Source of the DNA: Pseudonocardia abyssalis
GTDB taxonomy: Bacteria > Actinomycetota > Actinomycetes > Mycobacteriales > Pseudonocardiaceae
Assembly: GCF_019263705.2 (NCBI RefSeq)
Contig: NZ_JADQDK010000001.1
Span: forward strand, 4,898,001-4,962,000
Direction of reading: 5' to 3'
DNA length: 64,000 bases
The position numbers and the translations under genes were made by a program. The notes under the pieces were generated by a model, which did no database searches, was not told the origin of the DNA, and saw nothing but the letters and a program-made list of their open reading frames with translations. Below, one piece after another: positions 1 through 9,808 of this stretch. Every line of letters starts with the position of its first letter. Within the stretch, counting starts at the first letter, position 1.

Positions 1-11
1 ATCCACAGCAG

Positions 12-313
12 TTGGCCCAGATGCGTACGGCCGCCACGGTGACCGTGGTGGACGTGCGCGAGGCGGACGAGTACCGCGCGGGGCACGTGCCCGGCGCCCG
101 GTCGATGCCACTGGGGGTCCTGGGTGCACGGGTGCCCGAGCTCCCGCGCGACCGGCCGGTGTACGTGGTCTGCCAGTCGGGCGGTCGCAGTGCCCAGGCC
201 ACGCGGATGCTGCGCGGAGTGGGTGTCGAGGCCGTGAACGTCCGCGGCGGCACCGCCGCCTGGATCCAGACCGGTCAGCCTGTCGAGCACGGCACCGCGA
301 CGGAGGCGACTCG

Positions 314-317
<4 letters not shown>
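12..317 (+). CDS. single-domain rhodanese (sulfurtransferase), possibly truncated at the window edge
   Basis: This is a small cytoplasmic sulfurtransferase of the rhodanese fold that would carry sulfane sulfur as a cysteine persulfide. The family pattern VDVREADEYRAGHVPGA is near the N-terminus and the active-site loop CQSGGRS starts at about residue 54. The frame is open to the left edge, so the TTG at 12 or ATG at 21 may not be the true start. Its TGA overlaps the ATG of the next gene, which indicates an operon with the CstB-like enzyme and a role in sulfide/persulfide handling. The fold is clear; the sulfur donor and acceptor are not known from sequence. Confidence 0.85.
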
Positions 318-2025
<1,708 letters not shown>

Positions 2026-2050
2026 CCCATCACCCCACCGAGGAGAACCC

Positions 2051-2452
2051 ATGTCCGCGCACACCGTCACGCTCGACCTCTCCCACACCGACGCCATCGA
2101 CGCCGTCACCGCGGCGCTCGCCACCCAGGGATTCGGCGTCCTGACCACCATCGACGTCCGCGCCACCCTGAAGGCCAAGCTCGGTGAGGACGTGGAGGAC
2201 TACACGATCCTCGGCGCCTGCAACCCCGCACTGGCCCACCAGGCCCTGTCCACCGACCCCGAGATCGGGCTGCTGCTGCCCTGCAACGTCACCGTCCGGC
2301 AGTCCGGCGGCCACACCCTCGTGCAGGCCGTCGACCCGGCCGAACTGCTCGCCATGGCCGGCGACGGCGGCCCGCAGCCGGCCGAGCTCGCCGCCGTCGC
2401 CACGGACGCCTCAGCACGCCTGCACGCCGCACTCGATTCCCTCACCGGCTGA
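2051..2452 (+). CDS. DUF302 domain protein
   Basis: A 133-residue soluble protein with the DUF302 core: an N-terminal beta-helix unit with GFGVLTTIDVRATLKAKLG, then ILGACNP and a GLLLPCNVTVR strand. The family is often found with sulfur-oxidation, metal-resistance and redox genes, but its biochemical role is not established. The ATG follows AGGAG at a normal distance, 25 bases after the cstR-like gene, so the two are likely cotranscribed. The cysteines in GACNP and PCNV are family positions that could bind a ligand or carry sulfur; that is inference. Confidence 0.85.
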   Translation: MSAHTVTLDLSHTDAIDAVTAALATQGFGVLTTIDVRATLKAKLGEDVEDYTILGACNPALAHQALSTDPEIGLLLPCNVTVRQSGGHTLVQAVDPAELLAMAGDGGPQPAELAAVATDASARLHAALDSLTG

Positions 2453-2555
2453 GGACCACGGCCCTCCGGCCCGGAAGGACAGGGCGTCCGCCCCTCGTCC
2501 ACCTCGACCGAGGAGACGACCGTCGACCTCCACCGACGGACAGGACCGCACCTCC

Positions 2556-2759
2556 ATGACGGGTACAGCGGCGATGAGCTGGTTCTGGATCTGGCCGACC
2601 CTCGTCGTCATCGGGCTCGCGCTGCTCAGCTACCTCGCCTACCGGCTTCCCCGAGGCCGGGGCGGCGAACGCCCAGCGGCCCGGCGCATCCTCGACGATC
2701 GCCCGGCTCGCGGCGAGATCGACGTCGCCGAGCACCGCCGCCGGGCCGAGCTCCTGTGA
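2556..2759 (+). CDS. small membrane-anchored SHOCT-domain protein
   Basis: A 67-residue protein with one N-terminal membrane segment (WIWPTLVVIGLALLSYLAY) and a C-terminal SHOCT motif ending in RILDDRPARGEIDVAEHRRR. SHOCT modules are short C-terminal helical tails of unknown function that are common in bacterial membrane proteins. An alternative in-frame ATG lies at 2574 and would trim six residues. The stop TGA overlaps the GTG of the multicopper oxidase gene, so the two were translationally coupled before that gene was broken. Confidence 0.75.
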   Translation: MTGTAAMSWFWIWPTLVVIGLALLSYLAYRLPRGRGGERPAARRILDDRPARGEIDVAEHRRRAELL

Positions 2760-3163
2760 CGCCGGTACCGATCAGCCGCCGCCGCGCCCTGATCCTCGGC
2801 GGTCTCGGCGCGGGCGGGCTGGTCGCGGGGACCACCGGATGGATCGCCACGGTCATCGCAGACACCGGGGAGTTCCAGCCCGGCACCACCGGCGGGGAAC
2901 TGTCTCAGCCCCCCGTACTCGACAGCCGCGACGGCAGGCTCTCCGTGGAACTGGTCGCCGCTGTGGGTGCCCGGCTGGCCGGCCGCGACACCGCAGCCCT
3001 GGGCTTCGACGGCGACTCCCCCGGCCCGACCCTGCGCGTCCGCCCCGGCGACGAGCTCGCCGTACGGCTCACCAACCGACTCCGCCAGCCGACCAACCTG
3101 CACACCCACGGCCTGCGCGTCTCCCCGCAGGGCAACAGCGACAACCCCTTCCTGCGGATCGAC
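2756..3163 (+). pseudogene. multicopper oxidase, 5' part, split by an insertion sequence
   Basis: This is the N-terminal part of a CueO/CotA-type multicopper oxidase. It starts with a GTG overlapping the previous stop and has a twin-arginine signal (SRRRALILGGLGAGGLVAG), so the enzyme would have been exported folded. It also has the first cupredoxin strands and the first copper-binding motif, NLHTHGL. The reading frame runs to LRID, where an IS256-family element begins; translation continues only three codons into the element before TAG. The first 136 codons join in frame to the 351 codons of the 3' part at 4594, so precise excision would restore a roughly 486-residue oxidase. The product as it stands lacks most copper ligands. 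Confidence 0.9.
3155..3163. repeat. 9-base target site duplication, left copy
   Basis: CGGATCGAC lies directly before the left inverted repeat of the insertion sequence and is repeated exactly at 4585-4593 after the right end. A duplication of 8-9 bases is usual for IS256-family elements. The identical copies show a simple transposition event without later rearrangement. Confidence 0.9.
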
Positions 3164-4584
3164 GAGCAATAGTCAAGACCTGTGGATGAAGATCTTTAGG
3201 CGGCTTCCGGTTGGTGGTGGTCGTCGGGTCGTTCGACGAGCTTGCCGTTGACGAACAGGGCGCCGGCGCGGACGAGCGCGACCAGGTGTGGGCCGTTCAC
3301 GGCGCGCCAGCGGTCCTGGGCGGCCTCGATGAGCTTGAACGCCATCGCCAGCCCGGCTGCCCGCGAGCCGGGACCGCGAGTGATCTTCGTGCGGTGCCGG
3401 ACGGTGGCGAAGGTCGACTCGATGGGGTTCGTGGTGCGCAGGTGGATCCAGTGCTCGGCGGGGAAGTCGTAGACCGCGAGCAGCACCTCGACATCGTCGG
3501 TGATCTTCGCGACCGCCTTCGGGAATTTCGCCCCGTAGGCGGCCTCGAATGCTTTCACGGCGTCGAGGGCGTGGCGGCGGTCTTCGGCGTTCCAGATCTC
3601 CGCGAGTGCCTTCTTCGCCCCCGGGTGCGCGGATTTCGGGAGGGCGCCGAGCACGTTGGCGATCTTGTGGAACCAGCAGCGCTGCTCGCGGGTCGCGGGG
3701 AACACCTCGCGCAGCGCGGCCCAGAACCCCAGCGCGCCGTCTCCGACCGCGAGGACCGGGGCGCGCATCCCTCGCCGGGCGGCATCGCGCAGCAGGTCCG
3801 CCCAGGACTCGGTCGACTCGCGGTAGCCATCGGCCAGCGCGACGAGCTCCTTGCGCCCGTCAGCACGGACGCCGATCAGCACGAGCAGGCACAGCTTGTG
3901 TTCTTCGAGGCGGATGTTGACGTGGATCCCGTCGGCCCACAGGTAGACGTAGTCGGCTCTGGACAGGTCGCGGGCGGCGAAGGTGCGCTGTTCGGCCTTC
4001 CAGGTCTCGGTCAGCTTCGTGATCACCGGCGCCGAGAGCCCGGCGGTCGAGCCGAGGAACTGGCCCAGGGCGGGCACGAAGTCGCTGGTCGAGAGCCCGT
4101 GCAGGTAGAGCAGCGGCAGCACTTCGGTGATCTTCGGGGTCTTGCGGCACCAGGGCGGCAGGATCGCCGAGGAGAACCGCGCCCGCTCCCCGGTCTGCGG
4201 GTCGGTGCGCCGGTCGTTCACCCGCGGCACGGTCACCTCGACCGCGCCGGCGCTGGTGAGCACCTCGCGGGGCTGGTGGGTGCCGTTGCGCACGACCAGC
4301 CGGCGGCCGTGCTCGTCGCGCTCGCCGACGTGGCGGGCAATGTAGTCGTCGACCTCGGCCTGCAGAGCCTCGGCGAGCATCCGGCGGGCGCCCTCGCGGA
4401 CCAGCTCGTCGATCAGCGAGCCGCCGTCCCGGTGGGGTTCATCTGCGTCGGCAGCTCCAGGAACTACGGTGAGCACGGGTCGTACCCTTCCGACCGGCGT
4501 TGGCGCGCCGATCTTGCTTGATGGCCTCAAGATCACCGGAAGGGTACGGCCCCTCCGGTCATCCACAGGTTTCAAGCATTGCTC
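3164..4584. mobile_element. IS256-family insertion sequence, 1421 bases, complete
   Basis: The element runs between the two 9-base duplications. Its ends are imperfect inverted repeats: both begin GAGCAAT and share CCTGTGGATGA, matching at 21 of the first 26 positions. It encodes a single intact transposase on the minus strand. Length, duplication size and transposase family agree with IS256. It is inserted antisense to the multicopper oxidase gene. Intact ends, intact duplication and an intact transposase suggest a recent and potentially still mobile copy. Confidence 0.93.
3196..4476 (-). CDS. IS256-family (mutator-type) transposase
   Basis: A 426-residue DDE transposase. The catalytic triad can be placed at D182 (WADGIHV), D246 (VGDGALG) and E353 (NPIES), with the family CWFHK motif between the second D and the E at about 267-271. 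The GTG at 4476 gives the normal family length; the frame remains open upstream across the element end but that extension has no homology. The stop TAA lies 33 bases inside the left end. Expression probably comes from a promoter within the 108 bases at the right end. The gene appears functional. Confidence 0.92.
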   Translation of the reverse strand: MLTVVPGAADADEPHRDGGSLIDELVREGARRMLAEALQAEVDDYIARHVGERDEHGRRLVVRNGTHQPREVLTSAGAVEVTVPRVNDRRTDPQTGERARFSSAILPPWCRKTPKITEVLPLLYLHGLSTSDFVPALGQFLGSTAGLSAPVITKLTETWKAEQRTFAARDLSRADYVYLWADGIHVNIRLEEHKLCLLVLIGVRADGRKELVALADGYRESTESWADLLRDAARRGMRAPVLAVGDGALGFWAALREVFPATREQRCWFHKIANVLGALPKSAHPGAKKALAEIWNAEDRRHALDAVKAFEAAYGAKFPKAVAKITDDVEVLLAVYDFPAEHWIHLRTTNPIESTFATVRHRTKITRGPGSRAAGLAMAFKLIEAAQDRWRAVNGPHLVALVRAGALFVNGKLVERPDDHHQPEAA

Positions 4585-4593
4585 CGGATCGAC
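4585..4593. repeat. 9-base target site duplication, right copy
   Basis: Second copy of CGGATCGAC, directly after the right terminal repeat of the IS256-family element. In the uninterrupted gene one copy would encode the RID of LRIDPGE. Confidence 0.9.
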
Positions 4594-5646
4594 CCCGGGG
4601 AGTCGTTCGACTACCTCTACCGGATCCCCGCCGACCACCCGGCCGGCACCCACTGGTACCACCCGCACCACCACGGCACGGTCGCCGACCAGCTCTACGG
4701 CGGACTGGTGGGCGGGTTGATCGTCGACCGTGGGGGTGACGTCCCGGTCACCACGGACCGCCTGCTGCTGGTCACCGACATCACCCTCGACGGCACCGGA
4801 GCCGTCGTGCCGGCGACCGCCACCGAACGGACCGTCGGCCGCGAAGGCCGGCTGCTGCTGGTCAACGGGCAGTACCAGCCCACCATCACCGCCGCACCGG
4901 GCGCGACCGAGCGCTGGCGGATCGTCAACGCCTGCACGTCCCGGTTCCTGGCCCTGCGCCTCGAGGGCCACCAGCTCGACCAGATCGCCCTGGACGGGTC
5001 GTTCCTCCCCCGACCGACCGGCCACGACAGCGTCGTCCTCGCCCCGGGAAACCGCGCCGACATCCTCGTCCGCCCCCAGGACACCGGCCGGTTCACGCTC
5101 CTCACCGATCCCTACGACCGCGGCTCCATGATGGGCCGCAGCACCGTCGGCGCCGGGTCGACGCCGCTGGCCACACTGATCACGTCCGGCCCGCTGCGCG
5201 GCGCCGCGCCACTTCCGGCCGCGCTCCCGGCAGAGGACCCGTCCACCGCTCCCGCCACCCGGAGACGAACGACGGACTTCCGGATGGGCATGGGCGGCGG
5301 GGGCATGGGCGGCGGGGCGGGGATGGCCGCGTCCGTCGACGGACGCACGTTCGACCACGACCGTGACGACCAGACCGTCACCTTCGGCAGCACCGAGGAA
5401 TGGACCGTCACCAACTCCAGCCCGCTCGCCCACCCGTTCCACATCCACGTGTGGCCGTTCACCGTCCTCGCCACCAGCGACGACCGCCCCACCACCGGCA
5501 CACCGCAGGACGTCGTGATCGTCCCGCCCCGCGGCTGGGTGCGGCTACGGATCCCGTTCACCACCCTCACCGGACGCAGCGTCTACCACTGCCACATCCT
5601 CGACCACGAGGACGCCGGGATGATGGCCACCGTGGTGGTCGCCTGA
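4585..5646 (+). pseudogene. multicopper oxidase, 3' part, after the insertion
   Basis: This segment continues the oxidase from LRIDPGESFDYLYRIP. It holds the trinuclear-centre motif HWYHPHHHG, the second cupredoxin domain and the C-terminal motifs HPFHIHVW and HCHILDHEDAGMM, which hold the type 1 copper ligands. A methionine/glycine-rich stretch (FRMGMGGGGMGGG) before the last domain resembles copper-collecting inserts of CueO-like enzymes. A TTG at 4579 could start translation but would give a protein without a signal peptide or the first copper ligands. It ends 44 bases from the convergent peroxiredoxin gene. Confidence 0.9.
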
Positions 5647-5690
5647 ACCGGAGACCACCACGGCACACGGTCACCCGGAAGGCGTGGTGG

Positions 5691-6338
5691 TCAGGCGGAC
5701 GCCGGAGCGCGGTCGGGACTGCCGGTCAGACGCAGATAGGGCTTCACGACGCGATGGTGGGGGAACAGCCTCGCGGCATCCTCCTCGTCGACGCCCAGCC
5801 CGACGATCACGTCCTCGCCGGGTTGCCAGTCCGCGGGCGTCGCGACCGGGTAGGCGTCGGTGAGCTGGAGGCTGTCGATGGCGCGCAGGATCTCGGCGAA
5901 GTTGCGACCGGTGGACATCGGGTAGGTCAGGATGAGACGGATCGTCTTGTCCGGTCCGACGACGAACACGGTGCGCACCGTAGACGTCGCACTCGCACCC
6001 GGGTGGATCATGTCGTAGAGCTCCGACACGGTCCGGTCGACGTCGGCGATCATCGGGAAGTCGACCGGCGTGCCCTGGGTCTCGCCGACGTCGCCCTCCC
6101 AGCGCAGGTGCGACTCGACCGAGTCGACAGACAGGCCGATGACCTTGACCCCGCGCGCCCTGAACTCCGGGCCGAGGCGGGCGACGGCGCCCAGTTCGGT
6201 CGTACACACCGGCGTGAAGTCGGCCGGATGGGAGAACAACATCCCCCACGAATCGCCGAGCCACTCGTGGAAACGGATCGGGCCACGGGTGGACTCGACG
6301 GCGAAGTCGGGGGCGGTGTCCCCCAGGTGCAGGCTCAT
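5691..6338 (-). CDS. 1-Cys peroxiredoxin (Prx6 family)
   Basis: A 215-residue thiol peroxidase that reduces hydrogen peroxide and organic peroxides. The peroxidatic motif HPADFTPVCTTE is near residue 40-50, and the family features GLSVDSVESHLRW and a C-terminal PGEDVIVG arm are present. No resolving cysteine is evident, as in the Prx6 group. The ATG at 6338 is preferred because GAGAGGAC precedes it; an upstream ATG at 6365 would add nine residues. It is divergent from a thioredoxin gene whose product could recycle it. Peroxiredoxins also reduce persulfides, which would suit the sulfur context, but that is inference. Confidence 0.92.
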   Translation of the reverse strand: MSLHLGDTAPDFAVESTRGPIRFHEWLGDSWGMLFSHPADFTPVCTTELGAVARLGPEFRARGVKVIGLSVDSVESHLRWEGDVGETQGTPVDFPMIADVDRTVSELYDMIHPGASATSTVRTVFVVGPDKTIRLILTYPMSTGRNFAEILRAIDSLQLTDAYPVATPADWQPGEDVIVGLGVDEEDAARLFPHHRVVKPYLRLTGSPDRAPASA

Positions 6339-6688
6339 CGGGATGGAGTCCTCTCGATCGTGCATCGTGGTTCGTGCGGCACGACCTGGCCGCAGCCGTC
6401 GTCACCGGTCATGTGCGCCGCGTGATGCGGCGGCCGGGCACTCTCGCCCGACGACCAGGGCGGCCTCGTCGATTCGTCCGACGCTCCCCACCGAACCCTC
6501 TCGAGTAGCAGTTGTGGGGCGCCGAACGACCCCGTCGCGTGGGGTCGTTCGACCCCCAGCAGGACGCCGCAGGATCGACGAGGTGGGTTCGGGCCTCGGG
6601 GCCGGTGAGGGCCACCCCCGGCGGCCCGGCCCGTCGACCGACCGTGCCACGGAAGCGGGAACACCCGCCAACGCGAGTAGGTTGAGTT

Positions 6689-6704
6689 ATACCGTAGGGG
6701 GTAT
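6689..6704. promoter_or_regulatory. second CstR/CsoR-type operator, upstream of thioredoxin
   Basis: ATACCGTAGGGGGTAT has the same ATAC-N8-GTAT frame and length as the site at 1733 and lies six bases before the ribosome binding site of the thioredoxin gene. This suggests that thioredoxin is in the CstR-like regulon. The rest of the 388-base gap (6339-6726) must hold the divergent peroxiredoxin and thioredoxin promoters; I see no gene in it. Confidence 0.55.
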
Positions 6705-6726
6705 CCGAGCAGGAGAGATGGGAACC

Positions 6727-7092
6727 ATGTCGACGATCGAACTGACCACCGAGAACTTCACCGACACCGTCGAGCACGGCGGGATCGTGCTCCTCGACTT
6801 CTGGGCGTCGTGGTGCGGTCCGTGCCGCATGTTCGCCCCCGTCTTCGAGAAGGCGGCCGGCAAGCACGACGACGTCGTGTTCGGCAAGGTCGACACCGAG
6901 GCCCAGACCGAGCTCGCCCGGACGTTCGGCATCTCCTCGATCCCGACGCTGATGGCCATCCGCGACGGGGTCGTGTTGTACTCCCAGCCCGGGGCGCTGC
7001 CCGAGTCGGCACTGGAACAGCTCATCGAGCAGGTCCGGGGCGTCGACATGGACGACGTCCGGCGCGCGGTCGCCGAACAGCCCGGGAACTGA
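6727..7092 (+). CDS. thioredoxin
   Basis: A 121-residue thioredoxin with active site WASWCGPC (C30 and C33), the cis-proline region SSIPTLM and a C-terminal extension of about 15 residues. It differs clearly from the housekeeping thioredoxin at 50849, which pairs with trxB. AGGAG ends 11 bases before the ATG at 6727; an in-frame ATG at 6718 is too close to it. It may reduce persulfides formed by the rhodaneses, or serve the adjacent peroxiredoxin. A CstR-type operator lies just upstream. Confidence 0.92.
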   Translation: MSTIELTTENFTDTVEHGGIVLLDFWASWCGPCRMFAPVFEKAAGKHDDVVFGKVDTEAQTELARTFGISSIPTLMAIRDGVVLYSQPGALPESALEQLIEQVRGVDMDDVRRAVAEQPGN

Positions 7093-7124
7093 GCGACCCG
7101 AACCACCGGGCCGGACGGACGGTA

Positions 7125-7154
7125 GGTCCGGGCAGAAGGCCTCATGCCCGGACC
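7125..7154 (+). terminator. hairpin terminator after thioredoxin
   Basis: GGTCCGGGC and GCCCGGACC form a perfect 9-base stem around a 12-base loop, 32 bases after the thioredoxin stop. There is no U-tract, which is common for actinobacterial terminators. It would separate thioredoxin from the next gene. Confidence 0.5.
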
Positions 7155-7220
7155 GCCGTCACCCGTGATGCTGGGAGCTGGAGGCGCTCCGATCGGAGCC
7201 CCGGCAACACGGAGGTCGAC

Positions 7221-7622
7221 ATGGGAGAAGCCGCCGCACGGCAACGGGAGGCGCGCCTGCTCGGGCGCGAACTGCGCCGGGCGATACCCGACACCTACGA
7301 GGCCTATGCGCAGCTGTACGGCGCCGTGCTCGAACCAGGCGCGCTGAGCGCGGGCGTCAAGGAGCTGATCGCGCTCGCCATCGCCGTGACGAAAGAGTGC
7401 GACGGCTGTATCGCCGCTCATGCCGACGGGGCTGCACGCAGTGGCGCGACGGCCGACGAGGTCGCCGAGGCGATGGGTGTCGCCATCCTGATGAACGGCG
7501 GACCCGCCACTGTGTACGGGCCCCGCGCCTACGCCGCGTTCCGCGAGTTCGCGGCAGCTACCGCCCCGCACCGGACCACAGCCTGCGCAGATCACGACGC
7601 ACCGTCGCCGGCCAATGCCTGA
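7221..7622 (+). CDS. AhpD-like carboxymuconolactone decarboxylase family protein
   Basis: A 133-residue all-helical protein of the CMD/AhpD family. The redox pair ECDGC (C60 and C63) followed by IAAHADGA is the peroxidase-type signature, so a thiol peroxidase or peroxiredoxin-reducing role is more likely than a decarboxylase role. A GGAGG lies six bases before the ATG. The tail after residue 118 carries an extra cysteine and two histidines (TTACADHDA). It follows thioredoxin after a hairpin and completes a small thiol-peroxide defence group with the peroxiredoxin at 5691. Confidence 0.85.
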   Translation: MGEAAARQREARLLGRELRRAIPDTYEAYAQLYGAVLEPGALSAGVKELIALAIAVTKECDGCIAAHADGAARSGATADEVAEAMGVAILMNGGPATVYGPRAYAAFREFAAATAPHRTTACADHDAPSPANA

Positions 7623-7818
7623 ACCGCGGGACGACATGACCACGATCACCTGCACCGGCTCCGCAGGTGACCTTTCACTGGACCGCCTGCTCCACGACCT
7701 CGACGTGGCCAACGACACCCACCCCGTCCACAGCGGGTGCACGAGACATCCCCGGGCACACGACGGCTACGGCGACGACGAGGCAGAACGCCACGACGGG
7801 GCACCTGACAGGCGCTGA
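7615..7818 (+). CDS. hypothetical small protein, weakly supported
   Basis: An open frame of 67 codons whose ATG overlaps the stop of the AhpD-like gene; a second ATG is at 7636. The product is acidic and histidine-rich towards its end (THPVHSGCTRHPRAHDGY). I recognise no family. The overlap with the preceding stop supports translation, but the composition near the 3' end looks non-coding. It may be a spurious frame. Confidence 0.3.
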   Translation: MPEPRDDMTTITCTGSAGDLSLDRLLHDLDVANDTHPVHSGCTRHPRAHDGYGDDEAERHDGAPDRR

Positions 7819-7946
7819 TCCGGCCGCATCCTGACGATCACTCCCGTCGAGGCGGAGCGCAGAACCATCGCTCCCGCCACACACCCGTCCACCCGGTGCG
7901 CCGCCACTCGAGGACGGTGCGTTCCCCGAGAACCCCGTCGACCACC

Positions 7947-8225
7947 TCAGCGTCCGACGACAACGAGCACGAGAACCCCGACACCGACGATCGCGGTACT
8001 CGCGGCGAACAACCGCACGAGCCCCCCACCGGCGAACGACGGCGGTCCGCCCGGATCACCCGCTCCGCCCGATCCCACCGTGCGTGGCTGCGCACCGCCT
8101 GCGCGACGGCGAGGAACGCCAGCGTGATGGTCGAACCGTCGCGCAGCAGCTCGGGGGTCAGGTTGTGCGCTCGTCGGCCGGCGAGAACCGGTGGTCCGGG
8201 TCGTGTCCGAACTCCCTCAGCTGGG
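7947..8225 (-). pseudogene. remnant of a DUF202 (YidH-like) membrane protein
   Basis: On the minus strand one frame gives HDPDHRFSPADERT, which matches the DUF202 start signature (DPRFxLANERTFLAW). The next part gives LAFLAVAQAVRSHARWDR, like the middle of the family. After a frame change, FAGGGLVRLFAASTAIVGVG followed by a run of hydrophobic residues and a stop gives the last membrane helix. The first membrane helix after ERT is missing and at least one frameshift separates the parts, so the gene is dead. The rest of the 7819-8304 stretch holds nothing else I can support. Confidence 0.6.
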
Positions 8226-8304
8226 GCCGCAGCCGGTGTCGCAGCTGAGGTTCTGCTCGCGATCGAGCGGGCCAGCGCATGGCAGGGGCACGTACTCGGG
8301 CCGG

Positions 8305-9153
8305 TCAGAACACCCCGAGGGCCTGCACGGCGACGAAGCCACCGACCAGGATCAGCATGACGGCGAAGCTCCTGGTGAGGGTGTCGCCGGAGAGCTTGTC
8401 CGCGACCCGCTTGCCCAGGAAGCTGCCGACGACGGAGAGCAGGGTGAAGGGCACGACGATCCGCCAGTCCAGGTCCAGCGGGGCACCGACCCGGGACGCC
8501 ATCGAGGACACCGCGTTGAGGGTGATGATCAGCAACGAGGTGCCGACGGCGTGCGACATGGGCATGCGCAGGATGATCACCAGTGCCGGGACGACGAGGA
8601 ACCCGCCGCCGACGCCGAGGAACCCGGTCATGAAGCCGACGACGAGACCGCTCAGCACGATCTTGGTCGCGGTGACGAGCAGTCGCCTGCGCCGGGTGGG
8701 CACCCGCACCGGGAGGCGGACGGCGGTCGACACAGAGCCGTCCGGCCGCGCCGAGGGGAACGGCTCGCCGGCCGACTCCTCGGGCTTGCGGCGACCGGAG
8801 CGGCTGTTGACCAGCATGGCGATGGCGGTGAGCACGGTGACCGCGGCGAAGGCCAGGAGCAGCACGCGCTGGTCGACGTGCCGGTTGAGCAGGGTGCCGA
8901 GGAACGCGGCGGGGATGCCGAGCGCCCCGAAGGTCAGTCCGGTGCGCCAGTCGATGCGGTCCCCGCGCAGGCGGGCCAGGGTGCCGACGAGTGCGGTGAT
9001 GCCGACGATGATGATGCTGCTGGTCGTCGCGCTCTGCGCGGTGAGTCCGAGGACGTAGACCAGCAACGGGACGGTCAGCACCCCGCCGCCTCCGCCGAGC
9101 GCGCCGACGACCAGGCCCATGAGCAGGCCGAGCGCAGCTGCGAGGACCGTCAT
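8305..9153 (-). CDS. TauE/SafE family sulfite/sulfur-anion exporter
   Basis: A 282-residue membrane protein with seven to eight predicted helices in two repeats. Each repeat has a glycine-rich signature (VVGALGGGGGVLTVPLLVY and VVGFMTGFLGVGGGFLVVPAL). These are the hallmarks of TauE/SafE permeases, which export sulfite, sulfoacetate or similar anions. The ATG at 9153 overlaps the stop of the upstream rhodanese gene by one base, so the two are translationally coupled. In the S. aureus cst operon a tauE gene accompanies cstA, cstB and sqr; export of sulfite made by the CstB-like enzymes fits here. Confidence 0.9.
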   Translation of the reverse strand: MTVLAAALGLLMGLVVGALGGGGGVLTVPLLVYVLGLTAQSATTSSIIIVGITALVGTLARLRGDRIDWRTGLTFGALGIPAAFLGTLLNRHVDQRVLLLAFAAVTVLTAIAMLVNSRSGRRKPEESAGEPFPSARPDGSVSTAVRLPVRVPTRRRRLLVTATKIVLSGLVVGFMTGFLGVGGGFLVVPALVIILRMPMSHAVGTSLLIITLNAVSSMASRVGAPLDLDWRIVVPFTLLSVVGSFLGKRVADKLSGDTLTRSFAVMLILVGGFVAVQALGVF

Positions 9154-9494
9154 CAGCCGACCGCGCCCGGCGTGCCGTCGTCGGTGGTGATCGGGAGTCC
9201 GGCGTCGGCCCAGGCCTTCATCCCGCCGGCCATGTTGCGGACGTCGACCCCGGCGGCGGCGAGAGCGACGGCCGCCTTGCCCGACCGGTTGCCCGAGCGA
9301 CACACCGCGATCACGGTCCGGTCGCGCGGGACCGACGCCGGCTGCAGGTCACCCAGGGGCAGGTGGACGGCGTCGGCAATGTGCCCGGTACGCCACTCGT
9401 CGGGCTCGCGGACGTCGAGGAGTAGGGCGCCGCGCACGGCCATCTCCTGCGCGGTCATTGGATCCACCTCGACGATCGGATCAACGGCGACCAT
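9153..9494 (-). CDS. single-domain rhodanese
   Basis: A 113-residue sulfurtransferase. The substrate-entry motif LLDVREPDEWRTGHI and the active-site loop CRSGNRS (cysteine about 65) are intact, followed by the AGGMKAWADAGLPI ending typical of the family. AGGAGATAG precedes the ATG. It forms a coupled pair with the TauE-type exporter downstream. An ATGT-N4-TCAT palindrome 37 bases upstream matches sites at the SQR and the second CstB-like gene, indicating shared control. Confidence 0.92.
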   Translation of the reverse strand: MVAVDPIVEVDPMTAQEMAVRGALLLDVREPDEWRTGHIADAVHLPLGDLQPASVPRDRTVIAVCRSGNRSGKAAVALAAAGVDVRNMAGGMKAWADAGLPITTDDGTPGAVG

Positions 9495-9529
9495 CAGCTA
9501 TCTCCTGCCACATCGTGGACTGTTGCCGT

Positions 9530-9545
9530 AAATGTACGTTCATTT
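9530..9545. promoter_or_regulatory. ATGT-N4-ACAT type palindrome, site A
   Basis: AAATGTACGTTCATTT reads as an inverted repeat at 14 of 16 positions. It lies upstream of the minus-strand rhodanese-tauE pair. The core ATGTACG is shared with sites at 11226 and 11371. The remaining bases to 9808 hold no gene I can support. The likely binder is a small helix-turn-helix repressor; the ArsR-rhodanese protein at 15451 is one candidate. Confidence 0.5.
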
Positions 9546-9808
9546 GTCCGGTGCGGCAAGCACCGGATCCGACGGCTCCCACCACCTGGGCCGATGCGTT
9601 GCCGAACGGGCGGCCGCGGTGGTCGAATGGTCACGTGACCACGGTGACGTCCTCGACGCGCCACACGTTCTGCGTGTGCCTGCTGGCGACGGATCAGCTG
9701 TCTGTCGACGATCGTCGCTGTCGGACGGGCCTCCAGACCCGGTGATCTGACGGTCCGGGCACGTGCCTAGGACCCGGTCACCCCCCGACCAGCGAAAGCG
9801 TTCACCTG

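Noticed and set aside
3196..5448. A 750-codon minus-strand frame extending the transposase upstream into the oxidase
   Set aside because: Everything before the GTG at 4476 lies antisense to the oxidase and outside the insertion sequence; it has no transposase similarity.
4579..5646. The 3' part of the multicopper oxidase as an independent gene
   Set aside because: The TTG start lies inside the insertion sequence end, there is no signal peptide, and the first copper-binding motif is left behind in the 5' part. The exact target duplication shows it is half of one gene.
6402..6671. A 90-codon minus-strand frame between peroxiredoxin and thioredoxin
   Set aside because: Arginine/proline-rich product without a family or a plausible start signal; the stretch is more likely the divergent promoter region.
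9532..9750. A 72-codon plus-strand gene starting ATGTACGTTCAT
   Set aside because: Its start codon is part of the palindrome upstream of the rhodanese-tauE pair, it has no ribosome binding site and the product matches nothing I know.
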